NCBI GenBank assembly: GCA_937965785.1
Contig: CALCKT010000039.1
Location: forward strand, 1 to 21,221
Source: an uncultured Propionibacteriaceae bacterium
GTDB taxonomy: Bacteria > Actinomycetota > Actinomycetes > Propionibacteriales > Propionibacteriaceae
Reading direction: 5' to 3'
DNA length: 21,221 nucleotides
Below are positions 1 through 7,412 of this stretch, piece after piece (position 1 is the first letter of the stretch; every line of letters starts with the position of its first letter). The translations under genes and the position numbers were made by a program. The notes under the pieces were generated by a model. That model was not told the origin of the DNA. It worked only from the letters and a program-made list of their open reading frames with translations, and made no database searches.

Positions 1-2820
1 GACCTGCACCTGGTGCACACCGGCCAGGCCACCAGCCCCGAGTACGGCGACCCGGGGGAGTTCTTCACCCGCACCTACCTCACGGAGGGCCTGCGGGATC
101 TGCTCAGCCGGGCCCTGCGTCGCATGAGCGGCGACGGCAACGCCAGCCCCGTGGTGAACCTCCAGACCAACTTCGGTGGCGGCAAAACCCACTCGATGCT
201 TGCCCTCTACCACCTGTTCAGCGGCATTCCCGCGCAGGACATGCCCCAGGAGATCCAGGACCTCGTGGCCGGGAACGGAAACCCCCGGCTCGAGAAGCTC
301 GGGGTGCGGCGGGTGGCCCTGGTCGGAACCTACCTGCAGGCCGGCTCCACGCACACCAAACCGGACGGCACGAAGATCCACACCCTGTGGGGGGAGCTCG
401 CCTGGCAGCTGGGCGGGCGGGAGGCCTACGAGATGGTTGCGGATGCGGACCGTTCCGGGACCAATCCCGGATCGGCCCTGCGAACGCTGATCCAGAAGTA
501 CGCGCCGGCGCTGATCCTGATCGATGAATGGGTGGCCTACGCCAGGCAGCTCGTCACGGACAAGGAGTTGCCGTCGGGTTCCTTCGAGACGCAGTTCACC
601 TTCGCCCAGTCGCTGACCGAGATCGTCCGCTCCGTGCCGGGGGCGATGCTGGTGGTCTCCATTCCGGCTTCGGACACAGGCGCGGCCGGTGCCGGCAGCG
701 ATATCGAGGTCGGTGGCGCGAACGGTCAGCTCGCGTTGGAGCGTCTCCAGAACGTGATTCGCCGGGTGGCCGATCAGTGGAGACCGTCCAGCAAGAACGA
801 GTCGTTCGAGATAGTCCGCCGCCGCCTGTTCCAGCCCGCGGATGCCGAGGCGCTCAGGACGATCGCCGCGGTGGCGCGCAATTTCGTGGACTTCTACCAG
901 AGCCACGCGGCGCTTTTCCCGCGCGACGCAGCGAAGGTCAGCGACGAGTACGAGAAACGAATCCGCGTCTCCTATCCGCTTCATCCAGAGCTGTTGGATC
1001 GGCTCTACGAGGACTGGTCCACGCTGGAACGATTCCAACGCACCCGTGGCGTGCTGAAACTCGTGTCGTCGATAGTCCACGAACTGTGGAAATCCGAGGA
1101 CGCCTCACCGCTCATCCTTCCCGGTAATGTGCCGTTGGACGCGACGACGGTGAACACCGATCTGACCCAGTACCTGGAGGATCAGTGGAAACCGATCATT
1201 GATTCCGACATCGACGGACCCAGTTCCATGGCTCAGCGCATCGACCTGGAGCGCCCGAGCTTGGGGCAGCGGTTCGTCACCCAGCGGCTGGCGCGCACGA
1301 TTTTCATGGGTGCGGCTCCGCGTGTCCGGAGTACCCACAGGGGATTGGACAAGCAGTACCTGTGGCTCGGCACCGCGATTCCCGGCGACACGCTGGGCAA
1401 TTTCGGCAGTGCCCTCGAACTGCTGGCCCAGCGGTCCACCTATTTCTACGAGGAGCAGGGGCATTACTGGTTCGACACGCAGCCGTCGGTGACCAAGACG
1501 GCCAATGACTACGCCGAGCGGCTCCGTGAGGATCCCGAGAAGGTGTGGAACGAGATCACCCGTCGGCTGCGCGCGGAGGAAAGGTCCCGCGACGTTTTCG
1601 ACCGGGTTCACATTGCCCCGGAATCGAGTGCCGACATTCCCGATCTGGAGGATGTGCGTCTGGTCATAGCCCATCCCCGGCATTCCTGGCGCAAACAGGA
1701 GGGCCGGGAATCCGAAGCATACCGGTGGGTTCATGACGCAGTCGGGGCCAAGGGCGCCAGCCAGCGCATTCACCGCAACACGGTGGTGTTCCTGCTGGCG
1801 GACAGGAACCAGCTGGAGGGACTGGAGGCCGCGACCCGCGCCTATCTCGGGTGGAAACAGGTTCAGGCAACCAGCGAATCCCTAAACCTGTCGGTCCAGC
1901 AGCGGAAACAGGCCGACGAGCAGGTGGGCAATTTCGACCGGGTGGTCGCGGATCGCATTCGAGGTAGCTTCATCTGGATGGTCTACCCCGTGCAACCCGA
2001 ACCGACGCAACCCTTCGAATTGGAGGCGGAGAAGGTGGCCGATTCCGGTGGTAGGTCATTGGCGGAGCGGGTGTCTCACAAGATGCGGCGCGATGATCTG
2101 CTCGTCACCGAGTTCGGGGCGGCAATTCTCGGGTCCACCCTGCGCGAGGAACTCGGAGCCAGGTGGCGTGAAACCGGTGAGATCAGCGTCGGTGAGTTGT
2201 GGGGGTATTTCACCCGTTACATCTACATGCATCGGCTCGTGAAACGCGAGGTGCTCGATGCTGCCATTGAGCGTGCGCTAACCGCCATTTTGGTGGAGAA
2301 CGAACGCTTCGGAATCGCGGCGGGCAAGGATCCGGAAACCGGACGCTACCGAGGGCTTGTACTGCCGCCCGACATGAACGCGACGATCCAGGTGACCGAC
2401 AGCACCCTGCTGGTGGATCCTGCCCGCGCTCAGGAACAACTCGACGCGGACCGCGCCGCCCGGGAAACCACCCCCCCGGCCGCAGCCGATACCCAATCGG
2501 AGGGGGGACACGTCGATGTGGTCCGGGTTGCACCGGGCATCGGGGAAGCCGACAGGGCCGGGGTGGATAAGGTGGTCAAGACCGTGGCCGCGCGTTTCTT
2601 CGGCTCGGTGAAGATCGACCCCGAACTCTACTCCCGCGACATCGGAAACATCACCCGGGAAATCATCGACCGCCTGGCAGGGGCAGGGGCCATCCTGGAG
2701 ATCACCATCGACATCCAAGCGGTGAAAACCGAAGGATTCAACGACACCGAAATCCGAATCATTAATGAAAACGCGCGAGTCCTCAAATTCGATCCCAGCT
2801 CTGGGTTTGAGAAAAGCTGA
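1..2820 (+). CDS. DUF499-family AAA-like ATPase, 5' end outside the window
   Basis: The reading frame is open from base 1, so the true start lies upstream; family members usually have a few dozen more residues before this point. Residue numbers here count from the GTG at 13. A P-loop reading NFGGGKTH (residues 53-60) follows the TYLTEGLRDLL helix, and a Walker B strand LILIDEW has its acidic pair at 171-172. The C-terminal part (about 860-935) is a compact domain ending in ENARVLKF, typical of DUF499 proteins. In the family these large ATPases are found in defence islands, often with DUF1156-type DNA methylases related to phage-exclusion systems; no methylase is visible here, but it would lie upstream. 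Base composition is GC-rich, unlike the next gene. The family call is by recognition of motifs; the biochemical role is unknown. Confidence 0.8.
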   Translation, partial: DLHLVHTGQATSPEYGDPGEFFTRTYLTEGLRDLLSRALRRMSGDGNASPVVNLQTNFGGGKTHSMLALYHLFSGIPAQDMPQEIQDLVAGNGNPRLEKLGVRRVALVGTYLQAGSTHTKPDGTKIHTLWGELAWQLGGREAYEMVADADRSGTNPGSALRTLIQKYAPALILIDEWVAYARQLVTDKELPSGSFETQFTFAQSLTEIVRSVPGAMLVVSIPASDTGAAGAGSDIEVGGANGQLALERLQNVIRRVADQWRPSSKNESFEIVRRRLFQPADAEALRTIAAVARNFVDFYQSHAALFPRDAAKVSDEYEKRIRVSYPLHPELLDRLYEDWSTLERFQRTRGVLKLVSSIVHELWKSEDASPLILPGNVPLDATTVNTDLTQYLEDQWKPIIDSDIDGPSSMAQRIDLERPSLGQRFVTQRLARTIFMGAAPRVRSTHRGLDKQYLWLGTAIPGDTLGNFGSALELLAQRSTYFYEEQGHYWFDTQPSVTKTANDYAERLREDPEKVWNEITRRLRAEERSRDVFDRVHIAPESSADIPDLEDVRLVIAHPRHSWRKQEGRESEAYRWVHDAVGAKGASQRIHRNTVVFLLADRNQLEGLEAATRAYLGWKQVQATSESLNLSVQQRKQADEQVGNFDRVVADRIRGSFIWMVYPVQPEPTQPFELEAEKVADSGGRSLAERVSHKMRRDDLLVTEFGAAILGSTLREELGARWRETGEISVGELWGYFTRYIYMHRLVKREVLDAAIERALTAILVENERFGIAAGKDPETGRYRGLVLPPDMNATIQVTDSTLLVDPARAQEQLDADRAARETTPPAAADTQSEGGHVDVVRVAPGIGEADRAGVDKVVKTVAARFFGSVKIDPELYSRDIGNITREIIDRLAGAGAILEITIDIQAVKTEGFNDTEIRIINENARVLKFDPSSGFEKS

Positions 2821-2853
2821 CGTGGGAATGAAACGAAACGTGAAGGGATGGTG

Positions 2854-2883
2854 TTGGGGTGGCTGAACCTCGAACCGTATATC
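2854..2883 (+). promoter_or_regulatory. possible promoter for the KAP NTPase gene
   Basis: TTGGGG at 2854-2859 and TATATC at 2878-2883 are separated by 18 nt, a workable -35/-10 pair for a housekeeping sigma factor. They lie in the 121-nt gap between the DUF499 ATPase and the KAP gene. The match is partial, and read-through from upstream is equally possible. Confidence 0.22.
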
Positions 2884-2941
2884 TTCTTGGCGCCGGAGTG
2901 TCGGGGCGTCGCGCGATGCGGGGCTTCAATAGGTGGGGTGC

Positions 2942-5080
2942 ATGTTGAGCGAAGCAAGCGGTCCGCAGCCCAAGGGTTGGCATGACGATCCGATCAAAGC
3001 AGTGGAGCAAGATAGATTCAATCGCGCCCCTGTTGCAGAACGAATCGCGAAATTGATTCACAGAAATCATTCGGTCGATTCGAGTATCGTATACGGACTC
3101 GAAGGCCCATGGGGGTGTGGAAAATCGTCTGTTATCGCGTTGATCACAACTTTCTTGAATCGGTGTCAAGAATCGAAGGGAGAGTGGAGAATAGTCTCAT
3201 TTACCCCTTGGGCAACGACGGGGATTGACGGAATGCTTTCGGAGTTCTTTGCGGCCTTGTCGAGTGCTGTTCCAGATGCCTCAAAGAAAAAGGGGGAGAA
3301 ATTGCTAAAACTGTTGGCTGACTACATGTGGATTGTTCGATCAGCTGCACCTTTTGTTCCGGTGGTTGGCGGAATGGTCGGTTCGGCCGCTGAAATTGTT
3401 GAAGATAAATTGCAAAAGCAAAAACCGTGGAAAGTGCTATTCGAAGAGCTCTCCAATGAGCTACGCGAATTGAATTCGCCTATACTTGTGATTGTTGATG
3501 ATATTGATCGACTACAGGTCGATGAACTGCTTGTTCTTCTAAAACTTGTGCGACTTCTCGGGAGATTTCCTGGAGTAGACTTTCTGCTCGCCTATGATGA
3601 GCAGGCCTTGGTGGATATTCTCCAGTCTTCCGGTCGGGAAGACCTGTCTCAGGCGCGGGCGCGCGCTTTTATGGAAAAGATTATTCAGTATCCGCTCACG
3701 CTTCCTCCTCTGCTGGTCGGGCAGATTGTAAAACTTATATCTGATGGACTGAACGAAGTGTTGTTGCTGGACAAAACGGGAAAGGGTTTCGAATCTTATC
3801 GAATTAGTAGCATCATTCTGGAAATAATGCCGTCGCAACTCGGCACTCCGCGTTCTATTGCAAGATTTTTTGCTCAGCTGCGTGAAGAATTTATTATTCA
3901 TGCTCCGGGGGAAATTGATAACACGGATCTAGTACTTGCTGTGTTCCTGCGAGTTCAATTTCCGAGCGTATTTTCTCAGCTCCAGGATTGGAAGACCAAG
4001 CTCACGGCAACTGATGGCTCTCAAATAGTTTTTACCTCCTCGAGGAAGGAAGAAATTGATTGGAGTCCTCTTGTGCAAACTTTGGGGCGTGAGAGGGATA
4101 GGAAGGATGCGCTTACTCTGCTAAAAACACTTTTTCCTGCTGTTGCCGGGTGGGTCGATCAGTCTTTCAAGACTCCGCGATTTGCAAACTCTGAGTATTT
4201 TGACCGTTACCTGGCTCAGTGTGTACCGGATGGAGACATTCCTGATGGGATCGTTAAGCGTGCCCTCGGTAAAGCTGCTGAAAACGACCCAAGTGATCTC
4301 AAGGATCTGCTCGAAGAGCCCGACGAGGTTCGTCTGAACCTGATTTTAAGTAAGATTAATGCTCAATACCCAGATATGGTCGAGCGATCACATAATGATG
4401 GCCCTAAGGGGCCGTTAAAGCGTAATTTATTGAAGATGGCAATGGAGCGAGTGGGGTTACTTCCATATGCCTTTTGGGAGATACAAACGCCATATTTTGC
4501 ACTTCGAAGATGGGCCAGTACGCTGCTTTATTTGCTGCTGGAGAAAGAGCCTGCTGTGGACTTGGATCAAGAGCTGGGGGCCTGCAGGCTTCCTGATCGA
4601 AGACTGGATGTGATCTTGTTTGCTGCAAGGCGGAGTGAGCGTTTAGGGGGTGAGGCGATTTCCGTGCTTAAAACTATACTTGAGCGTGAAAGCCTGCGCT
4701 TGGTGCCAGAGATTCTTGCTAATTTACGAGAACGTGACAATGCGTGTCCAGATATCCGTATGGCATTTCTGCTGGATCGAGTTCTCGCCTCGCGATGGCG
4801 GGACAAACTAATTGAGTGTGTCCGTAAAGGTCTGAAAAGCAATGAGTTTACGCCCCAAGACGTCGCAGCTCGCCTAGTGGGCCTTTCCTATGGTTCGGAG
4901 GGGTTTGGGGCAGTGTCGTTCGATGGCAATTTGTTTACCCAGCTCACGGGCGTGCCGGCTCGCAGTATTGACTACACGCCCCATTACCCTTTGTCTGGTA
5001 ATGATTGGGTGCAGCGCAGAGAGTTTGCTGCTTCTTTCATTGAAGAATCAGGCGCAAGCGCAGTAGAGCAAGAAGAATGA
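2942..5080 (+). CDS. KAP-family P-loop NTPase
   Basis: The 712-residue product has the KAP NTPase layout. Walker A is GPWGCGKS (55-62) and Walker B is ILVIVDDIDR (181-190), followed by LLAYDEQALVDIL (215-227), a very characteristic KAP segment. Between the two motifs lies a hydrophobic stretch (about 129-153), where many KAP proteins carry membrane helices; here it looks like one weak segment. The long C-terminal part (after about 330) has no fold I recognise and is probably helical. ATG at 2942 is chosen because AGGTGG (2931-2936) sits 5 nt upstream; GTG at 2933 is in frame but overlaps that site. The gene is visibly AT-rich with relaxed codon choice (42% GC at 3721-3780, against about 70% in the haem genes), a sign of transfer. 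KAP NTPases are known from phage-exclusion and plasmid functions, so a defence role beside the DUF499 ATPase is plausible but inferred. Confidence 0.85.
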   Translation: MLSEASGPQPKGWHDDPIKAVEQDRFNRAPVAERIAKLIHRNHSVDSSIVYGLEGPWGCGKSSVIALITTFLNRCQESKGEWRIVSFTPWATTGIDGMLSEFFAALSSAVPDASKKKGEKLLKLLADYMWIVRSAAPFVPVVGGMVGSAAEIVEDKLQKQKPWKVLFEELSNELRELNSPILVIVDDIDRLQVDELLVLLKLVRLLGRFPGVDFLLAYDEQALVDILQSSGREDLSQARARAFMEKIIQYPLTLPPLLVGQIVKLISDGLNEVLLLDKTGKGFESYRISSIILEIMPSQLGTPRSIARFFAQLREEFIIHAPGEIDNTDLVLAVFLRVQFPSVFSQLQDWKTKLTATDGSQIVFTSSRKEEIDWSPLVQTLGRERDRKDALTLLKTLFPAVAGWVDQSFKTPRFANSEYFDRYLAQCVPDGDIPDGIVKRALGKAAENDPSDLKDLLEEPDEVRLNLILSKINAQYPDMVERSHNDGPKGPLKRNLLKMAMERVGLLPYAFWEIQTPYFALRRWASTLLYLLLEKEPAVDLDQELGACRLPDRRLDVILFAARRSERLGGEAISVLKTILERESLRLVPEILANLRERDNACPDIRMAFLLDRVLASRWRDKLIECVRKGLKSNEFTPQDVAARLVGLSYGSEGFGAVSFDGNLFTQLTGVPARSIDYTPHYPLSGNDWVQRREFAASFIEESGASAVEQEE

Positions 5081-5157
5081 GGCTTATCCACAACCGTCCT
5101 CAAGTATGCTCTGACTAGGGGTTTCACTGACCGAGGTGTCGCCTGTGATTAAGCCTC
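5079..5157. repeat. 8-bp inverted repeat starting at the KAP stop codon
   Basis: GAGGCTTA (5079-5086) overlaps the KAP stop codon and is matched exactly by TAAGCCTC (5150-5157), with 63 nt between the arms. It may be a weak terminator-like structure or the scar of the event that brought in the AT-rich gene. There is no U-tract. A single perfect DnaA-box sequence, TTATCCACA, lies at 5084-5092. Confidence 0.3.
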
Positions 5158-5172
5158 CTCGTATCGGTCTTG

Positions 5173-5228
5173 CTGGTAGTCTGATGAGCTGAACTTGCTC
5201 CTTCTTGAGGAGCGCCACCGTCTACCAG
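5173..5228 (+). promoter_or_regulatory. nested stem-loop leader before the GNAT gene
   Basis: CTGGTAG (5173-5179) pairs exactly with CTACCAG (5222-5228), and inside it GCTCCT (5197-5202) pairs with AGGAGC (5208-5213) over a 5-nt loop. The structure ends 13 nt before the GNAT ribosome binding site and could be part of its 5' leader. It has no U-tract and I do not recognise it as a known riboswitch. Confidence 0.3.
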
Positions 5229-5254
5229 AACCACGACCGCCGAAGGGATACCGA

Positions 5255-5869
5255 ATGACCATTGCCATCGTCCAGGGGGAGGAGGCGGACCTGCCTGAGG
5301 TGGCTGGTCTGTTCGCTGCGGCTTTCCACGACGACCCGGTGATCGCGGTGATGATCCCGGGGGAGCGGAACCGGCTGCAGCGTCTGACGAAGGTGTTCCT
5401 GTCCGAGTTGCGGACCGGGGCGATGGCGGGAGGGGCCGTTGATCTGGCCCGCAGAGAGGACGACGGCCGCTTGGTCGGCGCCGCGGCATGGGAGTCACCC
5501 GACCGCAAGACCTCCAGCTGGGCGAAGGTGCGTGAGTTGCCGCGGGTGGTCTCGGCGGTGGGGTTGCGTCACCTGCCGCAGACCCTGAGGACTCTCGATG
5601 TCTTCGCCAAGAGCCGTCCCGATCACGCCCACTGGTACCTCGTCGACATCGTCGTCGGTGAGGAGGCGCGCGGCCTCGGCATCGGGTCGCGGCTGCTGAA
5701 CCACCGCCTCGAGGTGGTTGACGAGGCCGGCCTACCCGCATACCTGGAGGCCACCACCCTGGGAAGCCAGCGACTCTACGAACGCTTCGGCTTCACCGCC
5801 AAGGAGTGGCTGCACATGACCGAGACCGACTATCCCGTGACCATGTATCGCGAAACCCCCGAAGGCTGA
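5255..5869 (+). CDS. GNAT-family N-acetyltransferase
   Basis: The 204-residue protein is predicted to move an acetyl group from acetyl-CoA to an unknown amine substrate in the cytoplasm. The acetyl-CoA binding motif A is VVGEEARGLGIGSRLL, with the RGLGIG loop at 139-144. Near the C-terminus LYERFGF (174-180) is the usual GNAT motif B/C segment. The N-terminal half (FHDDPVIAVMIP) resembles the GNAT subgroup found widely in actinobacteria, for which no substrate can be assigned. ATG at 5255 is preferred over an in-frame TTG at 5195 because GAAGGG (5242-5247) lies 7 nt upstream and the protein then starts directly with the domain. The gene stands alone, between the AT-rich KAP gene and a repeat cluster, and its base composition is native. 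Confidence 0.85.
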   Translation: MTIAIVQGEEADLPEVAGLFAAAFHDDPVIAVMIPGERNRLQRLTKVFLSELRTGAMAGGAVDLARREDDGRLVGAAAWESPDRKTSSWAKVRELPRVVSAVGLRHLPQTLRTLDVFAKSRPDHAHWYLVDIVVGEEARGLGIGSRLLNHRLEVVDEAGLPAYLEATTLGSQRLYERFGFTAKEWLHMTETDYPVTMYRETPEG

Positions 5870-5883
5870 CCGCTCTGCGACCT

Positions 5884-5958
5884 GGTTTCGACACGACCTA
5901 CTCGCTGACGCCCGTAGGTCGGCTCAACCAACTTCCTCTTCCCGAAGCTGGTTGAGCC
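5884..5958. repeat. palindromic actinobacterial-type repeat, copy A
   Basis: This copy runs from GGTTTCGAC (5884-5892) through a perfect stem, CGACCTAC (5894-5901) with GTAGGTCG (5914-5921), to GGCTCAACCA (5921-5930). The last element is itself mirrored at 5945-5958, making a second hairpin with one mismatch over 14 bp. It lies 15 nt after the GNAT gene and could stop transcripts, but there is no U-tract. Confidence 0.75.
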
Positions 5959-6074
5959 GGGTCGCGAGGAACAAGCAGCTCGAGTCGCCCCCTTTGAAGT
6001 TGGTTGAGCCAGCACGTGAGCGCCAGCGAACGGCTGAGTCGAAACCACTCCCGGCACCCGGTGGCCAGAACCCG
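5945..6074 (-). repeat. left arm of a 130-bp inverted repeat (copy B)
   Basis: Read on the minus strand, this segment matches 7166-7294 on the plus strand over about 130 bp with roughly ten differences (about 92% identity by hand alignment). It contains the inverted signatures AAGTTGGTTGAGCC (5997-6010) and GTCGAAACC (6038-6046). With the right arm it brackets the aldo/keto reductase gene. Confidence 0.85.
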
Positions 6075-6100
6075 ACCCCAACCCCCGGACACGTGCAAGG

Positions 6101-6230
6101 GGTTTCGACACGACCTGCTCGCTGACGCTCGCAGTTCGGCTCAACCAGCTTCTGGGGAAGGTCGCCCTGCCTTTCAAGGGCTCGCAGGTCGGCTCAACCA
6201 ACTTCGGGGAGTGCGGCTTGGTTTCGACTC
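6101..6230 (+). repeat. palindromic repeat cluster, copy C and fragments
   Basis: GGTTTCGAC at 6101-6109 is followed by CGCTGACGCTCGC and GGCTCAACCAGCTT (6138-6151). A second GGCTCAACCAACTT lies at 6191-6204 and a partial GGTTTCGACTC at 6220-6230. The cluster fills almost all of the 383-bp gap between the GNAT gene and the reductase stop codon; I see no coding sequence there. Confidence 0.75.
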
Positions 6231-6252
6231 GACCAGCTCTGGGTAGATGGGA

Positions 6253-7098
6253 TCAGCGGTATTTGTCGTGCAGGTACTCCAACAGCCGCGGATCGTGATG
6301 GGTCATGCCCGCGTTCGGTTTGTGTTCGTCCAGGGCGGCGATGTCCGACATCTCGGCCTCGGTCAGTTCGAAGTCGAAGACGTCCAGGTTTTCCCGCAGC
6401 CGGGTCTCGTGGGTGCTCTTGACCACCAAGGAGATCCCGCGCTGCACCAGCCACCGCAGCATCACCTGAGCCACCGACTTCCCGTGCCGCTCCGCGATCC
6501 TCTGCAGCACCGGGGAACCGTGGATCTCCGATCTCCCCTGGGCCAGCGGCGCCCACGCCTGGAGGACGGTGCCGTGCTGCCGGGTGATCTCGTGGAGGTC
6601 CCCTCGTTGATGGAGAGGATGCACCTCGCACTGGTTTACTGCGGGTGTGACATCGCTGTGGACGACGAGGTCGAAATAGCGGTCCGGCATGAAGTTCGAC
6701 ACTCCGATCGCGCGGACGACCCCCTGCCCGTAAAGCTCTTCGAGGGCCCGCCACGCCCCGTAGCAGTCGTTGAAGGGCTGGTGCAGCAGATACAGGTCCA
6801 CGTGGTCCAGCCCCAACCTGTTCAACGACTTCTCGAAGGCCCGCAATGTGGCGTCGCGGCCGAAGTCGCGGTACCAGACCTTGGTGGTGATGAACAGCTC
6901 GTCGCGCGGCAGCCCGGAGGCCGCGATCACCTCACCGACCGCCTCCTCATTGCCGTACAGGGCGGCCGTGTCGATCAACCGATACCCGGCATCAAGAGCC
7001 ACCGGCAGCGCGGCGCGCACCTCATCCCCGGTCATCCGGAACACACCCATGCCCACCATGGGCATCTCCACACCATTGTTGAGGGTGATCGTCTGCAT
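6253..7098 (-). CDS. aldo/keto reductase
   Basis: The 281-residue product is a cytoplasmic NADPH-dependent carbonyl reductase of the 2,5-diketo-D-gluconate reductase type. The catalytic tetrad is complete: D43 (in LIDTA), Y48 (in ALYGNE), K73 (in TTKVWY) and H106 (in LLHQP). The cofactor-binding end is recognisable as VVKSTHETRLRENL. Length is normal for the family. ATG at 7098 is chosen because AGGAAGG lies about 6 nt upstream on the minus strand; the adjacent in-frame GTG at 7101 is too close to it. The gene is alone, transcribed against its neighbours, and is enclosed by the two arms of a 130-bp inverted repeat. The physiological substrate cannot be read from sequence. Confidence 0.93.
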   Translation of the reverse strand: MQTITLNNGVEMPMVGMGVFRMTGDEVRAALPVALDAGYRLIDTAALYGNEEAVGEVIAASGLPRDELFITTKVWYRDFGRDATLRAFEKSLNRLGLDHVDLYLLHQPFNDCYGAWRALEELYGQGVVRAIGVSNFMPDRYFDLVVHSDVTPAVNQCEVHPLHQRGDLHEITRQHGTVLQAWAPLAQGRSEIHGSPVLQRIAERHGKSVAQVMLRWLVQRGISLVVKSTHETRLRENLDVFDFELTEAEMSDIAALDEHKPNAGMTHHDPRLLEYLHDKYR

Positions 7099-7165
7099 CA
7101 CGCACCTTCCTGTCGTGGAACCGTCCCAACCACCTTAGATGCACGTGGTGAGCTGGCCCGCGGTC

Positions 7166-7294
7166 AGGGTTTGGCTACCGGGTGCCGGGAGTGGTTTCGA
7201 CTCAGCCGTTCGCTGACGCTCACGTGCTGGCTCAACCAACTTCCAAGGGGGCGACTTGGGCTGCTCGTTCCTCGCGGTCCGGCTCAACCAGCTT
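7166..7294 (+). repeat. right arm of the 130-bp inverted repeat (copy D)
   Basis: The inverted partner of 5945-6074. It contains GGTTTCGACTC (from 7193), GGCTCAACCAACTT (7229-7242) and GGCTCAACCAGCTT (7281-7294). It lies between the reductase start and the lipoprotein gene and ends 118 bp before the latter's start codon. The rest of this 314-bp gap (7099-7412) must hold the promoters of both genes, but no strong -35/-10 pair stands out. Confidence 0.85.
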
Positions 7295-7412
7295 GGATCA
7301 GTCGGCTTTCCGAGGGTCTGTTTGAATGTTGTGGAAACGTGTAGCATCACGACTGACACCGATCTCTGGTGGTTGGGGGAGGGGGCAGGAAATCGAGCTC
7401 TAGGAGGAATTG

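Noticed and set aside
5084..5092. Perfect DnaA-box sequence TTATCCACA as a sign of a replication origin
   Set aside because: Only one copy is present, with no cluster, AT-rich unwinding region or replication gene nearby.
5884..6230. Repeat cluster as a CRISPR array
   Set aside because: The units are palindromic, occur in both orientations, have irregular spacing and share their intervening sequence; no cas genes are seen.
6247..7344. A 365-codon plus-strand open frame across the reductase gene
   Set aside because: It is antisense to a reductase with a complete catalytic tetrad, and has no family motif and no proper start site; long antisense frames are expected at this GC content.
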